64,000 nt of DNA from Ilyomonas sp964249755 (GTDB lineage: Bacteria > Bacteroidota > Bacteroidia > Chitinophagales > Chitinophagaceae): the NCBI GenBank assembly GCA_964249755.1, contig CAXUDB010000002.1, forward strand, positions 620,001-684,000, read 5' to 3'. The position numbers and the translations under genes were made by a program. Shown here in pieces: positions 59,381 through 64,000 of the stretch (positions within the stretch are counted from its first letter, which is position 1; every line of letters begins with the position of its first letter). Below the pieces are notes generated by a model. The model did no database searches. It was not told the DNA's origin and saw only the letters and a list, made by a program, of their open reading frames with translations.

Positions 59381-60862
59381 TTATTTGGCCAACTCTTTCT
59401 GCAAAATGGCTTTCCATTCTACATACAAGTTATTATATAAGCCGGTTGCTGAAGGCTCAACCGTATTCAACACTTTGCGCAGCGAAAAAGCATTGGATGG
59501 GGAAGCAAAAAATCCTGCGCCAATACCGGCTCCCAATGCCGCGCCCACACTGCCATCGCAATCATGAAATTCTACCGGAACGCCGGTTGCATTCACAAAT
59601 GACTGCGTGAAAATATCACTCAAAAACAAGTTGGCTTTACCCGCGCGTATCACAGTTGGATTCATACCGTTTTCCCGCATAATATCCAGTCCATAACGGA
59701 AAGCAAAAGCAATTCCTTCCTGCGCAGCACGATAAATATGCGAAGCTGTATGCAGGTTAAAATCAATGCCGTGAAGATGCGCACCCAGCTGCTGGTTGTT
59801 CAACATGCGTTCGGCTCCGTTGCCAAAAGGCAGAATGCGCAAACCCTCACTTCCAACAGCCGCCTTGGCAGCCGCTTCATTCATCTGTTGATAGGAGAGA
59901 AGGGCGCCGGTTATGTTCTTTACCCATTTGTTTAGAATGCCGGTGCCATTGATACAAAGCAGTACGCCAACTCTTGTTTGCTGTTCGCTATGGGTTACAT
60001 GTGCAAAGCTGTTGATGCGCGACTGTGGATCATACGTCAGTGAATCGCTTACGCCATAAATCACACCCGAAGTACCGGCTGTTGCGGCTACTTCGCCCGG
60101 TTCCAGAACGTTTAAGGAAAGCGCATTGTTGGGCTGGTCGCCGGCTTTATAAGTTACGGGAATACCTACTTTTAAAGACAACTCTGCAGCAGCTTCAGTG
60201 CTGAGCTTTCCATGCTCTGCAAACACATCTTTTACCTCAGGAATCAAAGCTTTATCAAAGCCAAAAGCTGATAATATTTCTTCACCGGTTTCGTTCTTTG
60301 TAAAGTTCCAGAAGATACCTTCTGATAAGGCGGACGGCGTTGTAGTAATAGTGCCGGTTAGCCGTTGTGCAATAAAGTCGCCGGGCAGCATCATCTTATC
60401 CATCTGATCATAAATATGCGGTTCATTTTCTTTTACCCAGGCAAGTTTTGCCGCCGTAAAATTGCCCGGCGAGTTCAGGTAGTTGGTAAGACTTTCTTTT
60501 TCGCCAATGGTAGCAAACGCTTTCTCGCCATAGGGTACCGCACGGCTGTCGCACCAGATAATACTGTTGCGCAGCACATTGCCCTCTTTATTCAATAACA
60601 CCAAGCCATGCATCTGGTAAGAAATGCCGATAGCGCCGATGTCTTGCGAACGATAACGACCCGTTGCATTCAACTTTTGTATCGCTGTCTTTACGTCGTT
60701 CCACCATTGTTCCGGCGATTGCTCAGCCCAGCCGGGCTGCACCGAAATGATTTCTCTTTCCTGGTCGGGGTATTGCGCAGAGGCAATGGTTTGTTGTGTT
60801 GCACCATCTACCACCGAAACTTTTATAGAAGAAGTGCCAACATCAATACCGAGTAATAGCAA
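59381..60862 (-). CDS. xylB: Xylulokinase
   Basis: FGGY-family kinase, 493 aa, that phosphorylates D-xylulose. N-terminal IDVGTSSIK (phosphate loop), the QMHGLVLL block, the catalytic-Asp region GDQPNNALS and the ATP-binding block AAQEGIAFAFRYG and AGKANLFLS match XylB. It lies downstream of xylA on the same strand, separated by about 150 bp that contain two hairpins. Together they convert xylose to xylulose-5-phosphate. Confidence 0.95.
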   Translation of the reverse strand: MLLLGIDVGTSSIKVSVVDGATQQTIASAQYPDQEREIISVQPGWAEQSPEQWWNDVKTAIQKLNATGRYRSQDIGAIGISYQMHGLVLLNKEGNVLRNSIIWCDSRAVPYGEKAFATIGEKESLTNYLNSPGNFTAAKLAWVKENEPHIYDQMDKMMLPGDFIAQRLTGTITTTPSALSEGIFWNFTKNETGEEILSAFGFDKALIPEVKDVFAEHGKLSTEAAAELSLKVGIPVTYKAGDQPNNALSLNVLEPGEVAATAGTSGVIYGVSDSLTYDPQSRINSFAHVTHSEQQTRVGVLLCINGTGILNKWVKNITGALLSYQQMNEAAAKAAVGSEGLRILPFGNGAERMLNNQQLGAHLHGIDFNLHTASHIYRAAQEGIAFAFRYGLDIMRENGMNPTVIRAGKANLFLSDIFTQSFVNATGVPVEFHDCDGSVGAALGAGIGAGFFASPSNAFSLRKVLNTVEPSATGLYNNLYVEWKAILQKELAK

Positions 60863-60940
60863 AGTGATTTCGATTTAATATTTAATAAGTAAGATTGAAT
60901 ATCGAATAAACAGTGAGCTGTTCTGAGTATATAATTTTCC

Positions 60941-61002
60941 AAACATCCAATATACGTGCACGGATATTGGATGTTTATCCCTGCCTGTTGGCAGGCAGGG
61001 AT
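60941..61002. terminator. Two adjacent hairpins between xylA and xylB
   Basis: A 13-bp stem (60941-60953 with 60964-60976, 10-nt loop) and an 11-bp stem (60977-60987 with 60992-61002, loop TTGG) abut each other directly. They follow xylA in the minus direction and could attenuate read-through into xylB or protect the xylA message 3' end. Confidence 0.55.
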
Positions 61003-61011
61003 GTTTTATTT

Positions 61012-62340
61012 TTAAATAAATCGGTTGATAATATTTTCGAGGTATTCCTGTTTGCCGCTGGTGGTCTTCGGTTCGCCCGCTTCGATAGCGAAGGCGCGGA
61101 GGTCTTCGAGGGAGAGTTTGCCTTCCTCAAAGTCTTTGCCCTTGCCGCTGTCATACGAGGCATAACGCTCCTGTCTTATCTTCTTATAATCAGATTTATT
61201 CAAAATGGCATCAGCGGTGATCAAAGCTCTGGCAAACGTATCCATGCCACCGACATGTGCATGGAACAGATCAGCGGGGTCAGTGGAAGACCGTCTGATC
61301 TTCGCATCGAAGTTGATGCCACCACCCTGCAAACCACCGGCTTCCAGAAAGATCAGCATCGCTTCTGTCAGTTCATTCAGGTTGTTGGGAAACTGGTCTG
61401 TATCCCAGCCGTTCTGGTAATCACCCCGGTTTGCATCCAGCGATCCCAGCACACCGGCATCAGCCGATACCTGCAGCTCATGCTGGAAGGTATGACCGGC
61501 TAACGTGGCATGATTTACTTCAATATTGATTTTAAAATCATTCAGCAAATCGTGCTGACGCAAAAAGCCAATCACCGTTTCGCAGTCATAATCATACTGG
61601 TGCTTGGTAGGTTCCATAGGCTTTGGCTCGATTAGGAAGGTGCCTGTAAAACCATTCTTTCTCCCATAGTCTTTAGCCGCATGCAGGAAGCGGGCAAGGT
61701 GCTCTTTTTCGCGCTTCATGTCAGAGTTAAGGAGTGTCATATAGCCTTCTCTGCCGCCCCAGAATACATAACCCACTCCGCCGAGTTCGATGGTAGCATC
61801 TATAGCTGCCTTTACCTGAGCGGCGGCATGAGACAAGACATGAAAATCAGGATTGGTGGAAGCGCCGTTCATGTAGCGTGGATTAGAAAACACATTAGCC
61901 GTTCCCCATAATAGTTTGACGCCACTTTCCTCTTGTTTTTGCTTTGCATAATCTACCAATGCCTGCAGGCGGCGGTCGTTCTCCGCTACGTCTTTACCGT
62001 AGTCCACCACATCCACATCGTGGAAGCAATAAAAGGGTATGTTCATCTTGGTGATGAACTCAAAAGCCGCATCCATCTTGTCACGCGCTCTTTCAACCGC
62101 GTCTGCCTTTTGGTTCCATTCAAAGACGTGGGTACCCGGACCAAACGGGTCGGAGCCATCGTTAACAAACGAGTGCCAGTAGGCGCAGGCAAAACGGAAA
62201 TGATCTTTGAGTGTTTTGCCGGCAACCATTCGGTTCTCATCGTACCAGCGGAAGGCAAGCGGATTGTCACTCTCTACACCTTCATATTTAATTTGAGATA
62301 TCCCTTTAAAGTATTCTTTGTCTCCTAATAAAATATTCAT
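61012..62340 (-). CDS. xylA: Xylose isomerase
   Basis: Barrel enzyme (442 aa, class II length) interconverting xylose and xylulose. Catalytic His107 and Asp110 are in FHDVD, and metal ligands are in LIEPKPMEPTKHQ (Glu238 and its neighbours) and the downstream DANRGD and GGINFDAK blocks. The start at 62340 (MNILLGDKEYF) is where homology begins. First gene of the xylAB unit; 350 bp upstream are free of genes. Confidence 0.97.
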   Translation of the reverse strand: MNILLGDKEYFKGISQIKYEGVESDNPLAFRWYDENRMVAGKTLKDHFRFACAYWHSFVNDGSDPFGPGTHVFEWNQKADAVERARDKMDAAFEFITKMNIPFYCFHDVDVVDYGKDVAENDRRLQALVDYAKQKQEESGVKLLWGTANVFSNPRYMNGASTNPDFHVLSHAAAQVKAAIDATIELGGVGYVFWGGREGYMTLLNSDMKREKEHLARFLHAAKDYGRKNGFTGTFLIEPKPMEPTKHQYDYDCETVIGFLRQHDLLNDFKINIEVNHATLAGHTFQHELQVSADAGVLGSLDANRGDYQNGWDTDQFPNNLNELTEAMLIFLEAGGLQGGGINFDAKIRRSSTDPADLFHAHVGGMDTFARALITADAILNKSDYKKIRQERYASYDSGKGKDFEEGKLSLEDLRAFAIEAGEPKTTSGKQEYLENIINRFI

Positions 62341-62691
62341 GACGGTTATATTTAGTAAGTAAATAGAAAAATGAAATGGTAGCAAGCGATCCGCATCGTT
62401 GTGATATATGAGTTACCGGCTCGCAAGCAATTGAAACAAAAGTGAAGATTAAAACCGTAATCAACAACAAGTTTTCTGCATAACAAAAAGTCGGCTGCAA
62501 AAAAACAAAATGAACATGGGAGAAAACTAAGATAGTGTAGAGAAATCTTAAATTAATATGATGTTAGTGTCTATTGAGTTTGACACATTTGTTATCATGG
62601 CAATTAAAAAGATGCAATCTGTTTTTTGTGAAAGCATTCGCCTATTATGTAGAATGATTTATAAATCTATACACCTTTGTGTCGTTATGGG
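62341..62691. other. 351-bp gap upstream of xylA
   Basis: This should hold the xylA promoter, but no exact TAnnTTTG box is found on the minus strand. It is A+T-rich with several A-runs and no repeat, hairpin or RNA that I can support. Confidence 0.4.
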
Positions 62692-63294
62692 TTAACTATT
62701 AGTTTGTCTTATCTGTAAATCTTGATAATCCTCTTCAGTGTCAATATCAATCGCTCCTTTTTCAAATACAATAGTTGCTACATCATCAGTATATCGCTTC
62801 AATAGTTTTTTCGCACCGTCCGTACCAGTAAGCGTTTGCAGAGCAGCGAAATATTTTTTATCAAACAGCACCGGCGTGCCAGTAGTGTCAGTATAAGTAC
62901 AAGCTATTATACCTTTACCAGTCTCTTTTTTCTTCTGCATCAGTCTTTCAAAAAGCTCTGCCGAAACAAAGGGCTGGTCACACACGGCGGTAATAATATT
63001 CTTTACAGTATTGGGTTGCAGCAGAGCAGTTTCCATACCCTTTCTGATACCTGACGCCATACCCTCTCGCCAGACTTCATTATAGACAATCATTATTGTT
63101 TTCTTACTCAATGCATTTGCAACATTTTCTTTTTCTGCACCCGTTATCACTACCACCGGAGAGATTGATGCTGCCTGTGCCTCCTCCACCACATGCTCAA
63201 TTAGTGTTTTGTCTTTCCACTGCAAAAGCTGCTTGGGTTTGCCCAGCCTTGATGAACTGCCTGCTGCTAAAATTATGATGCCGGTATCAGTCAT
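62692..63294 (-). CDS. MocA-like molybdenum-cofactor nucleotidyltransferase
   Basis: NTP-transferase fold with LAAGSSSRLGKPKQLL at the N-terminus, CDQPFVS (metal-binding Asp) in the middle and TGTPVLFDKKYF near the end, as in MocA, which attaches CMP to molybdopterin for xanthine-dehydrogenase-type enzymes. 200 aa, normal. The start overlaps the end of xdhC by 8 bp, so they are translationally coupled; this context supports a role in molybdenum hydroxylase maturation. Confidence 0.9.
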   Translation of the reverse strand: MTDTGIIILAAGSSSRLGKPKQLLQWKDKTLIEHVVEEAQAASISPVVVITGAEKENVANALSKKTIMIVYNEVWREGMASGIRKGMETALLQPNTVKNIITAVCDQPFVSAELFERLMQKKKETGKGIIACTYTDTTGTPVLFDKKYFAALQTLTGTDGAKKLLKRYTDDVATIVFEKGAIDIDTEEDYQDLQIRQTNS

Positions 63295-64000
63295 AAATAG
63301 TGCTGTTGTTTTCGCTTCGTTGATGAATGGTCGTCCCTTTATCTTTCAGCCATCCGCCCTTTCTTTCATTTAATGCGGCTTTGATTTCTGCCACGATGGA
63401 AACTGCAATTTCCTCAGCCGTTTCAGCACCAATGTCCAGCCCTACCGGCGCATGAATTCTTGCGCGTTGCTCATTAGAAATAAATACAGCTTCAGCCTCC
63501 AGATCATTATACATCCGCTGTATTTTCTTTTTTGGACCAAGTACACCTATGTAGCCGGCAGAGGTTGAAAGCAACAATTTTAGCAGCGCCAGATCGTAAT
63601 TGTAATTGTGTGTCATCAACAGAAAAACAGTGTGTCTGTCTATTTTCATTCCTTTCAGCACTTCATCCGGCTGTGCCACGCGCACATCATCCGCTTGCGG
63701 AAAACGCGCTGCCGTAGCATGTGTGTTTCTGCCATCAACTACCGTGGCTTGCCAGCCAAGCAGCGCAGCCATTTGCACCAATGGCTGCACGTCGTTCCCG
63801 GCGCCGGCAATTACCATTGAAACGACAGGAGGGATAAACTCAAGAAAAGCAGTGAACTTACCTTCTTCAGATAAATAGTTATGCGTGGAAGAAGCCCGGT
63901 TCAACAAAGCTTCACGAGCATCGGCTTCAATTGTTACATCCGGCAATGTCAACAGTCGCGAAATGGTCTCGTTCTGCCGGTGCAGCAAAGCTGTCCCCGG
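63287..64000 (-). CDS. XdhC/CoxI-family molybdenum-cofactor insertion protein, N-terminus outside window
   Basis: The C-terminal Rossmann domain of XdhC is clear (SMVIAGAGNDVQPLVQMAALLGW, residues within 63650-63830; then GYIGVLGPKKK and PVGLDIGAETAEEIAVS). The reading frame is open to the last base of the window, and an XdhC protein normally begins with a further ~100-residue CoxI domain, so the start lies beyond 64000. XdhC delivers sulfurated molybdenum cofactor to xanthine dehydrogenase-like enzymes. Coupled to the MocA-like gene; hydroxylase subunits are probably just outside the window. Confidence 0.9.
   Translation of the reverse strand, partial: PGTALLHRQNETISRLLTLPDVTIEADAREALLNRASSTHNYLSEEGKFTAFLEFIPPVVSMVIAGAGNDVQPLVQMAALLGWQATVVDGRNTHATAARFPQADDVRVAQPDEVLKGMKIDRHTVFLLMTHNYNYDLALLKLLLSTSAGYIGVLGPKKKIQRMYNDLEAEAVFISNEQRARIHAPVGLDIGAETAEEIAVSIVAEIKAALNERKGGWLKDKGTTIHQRSENNSTIYD

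Overview
The window looks like a chromosomal segment of a Bacteroidota member, most likely family Chitinophagaceae. The grounds are TonB-dependent receptors with N-terminal carboxypeptidase-regulatory domains, a giant PKD-repeat protein ending in a type IX secretion (type B) sorting domain, many upstream boxes matching the Bacteroidota -7 consensus TAnnTTTG with no clear Shine-Dalgarno sequences, and dispersed palindromic spacer repeats. No phage, integrase, transposase, rRNA or CRISPR array is visible. The family assignment rests on remembered protein similarity, not on a search.

Layout. 1-1.4 kb: 3' part of a GH13 amylase-type gene, then a MITE-like inverted repeat. 1.6-4.4 kb: a metallo-beta-lactamase-fold hydrolase, a non-coding stretch with five hairpins at a 43-bp period, and two A+T-rich orphan genes. 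4.5-12.1 kb: OsmC, a secreted protein, lipoyl synthase with a J-domain membrane protein, a CrtA-like protein, a pRiA4b-ORF3-like protein, biotin synthase, an RsbQ-like hydrolase and an arginase-fold protein that has lost metal ligands. 12.3-16.1 kb: the PKD/T9SS protein. 16.2-20.6 kb (minus strand): YdeI-like, DUF423, shikimate kinase, glutaryl-CoA dehydrogenase and RibBA. 20.9-21.07 kb: a 21-bp tandem repeat. 21.3-24.7 kb: Oar-like TonB receptor. 24.8-31.1 kb: an apparent operon of a Gfo/Idh/MocA oxidoreductase, a polyprenyl glycosylphosphotransferase, an M1-type peptidase and a GNAT/FemAB-like protein. 31.1-43.3 kb: IspD, aldo/keto reductase, PurC, a second TonB receptor, a secreted NucA-like nuclease, a photolyase-related protein, proline dehydrogenase, ThyA, DHFR and a methyltransferase.

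43.3-50.3 kb (minus strand) is a surface-sugar cluster: nucleotide-sugar dehydrogenase, C-methyltransferase, RfbF-type cytidylyltransferase, SDR epimerase/dehydratase, RmlC-type epimerase and a SAF-domain oxidoreductase. It probably makes a modified CDP-sugar for surface glycans, and the glycosylphosphotransferase at 25.8 kb could start such a glycan. 50.6-64 kb is largely housekeeping: a conserved lipoprotein, MmcQ/YjbR, deformylase, RuvX, an aminotransferase, tRNA-Met, an FAH-family hydrolase, Pth, ribosomal protein L25, PRPP synthetase, RadC, the xylAB pair, and two molybdenum-hydroxylase maturation genes (MocA-like and XdhC), the latter cut by the window edge.

The most unusual items are the 43-bp-period hairpin array, the arginase-fold pseudoenzyme, a photolyase-related protein lacking the Fe-S cysteine motif, a candidate small RNA with its own promoter and terminator before tRNA-Met, the 21-bp repeat that is open in several frames, and -7 boxes so close to start codons that leaderless mRNAs are likely.
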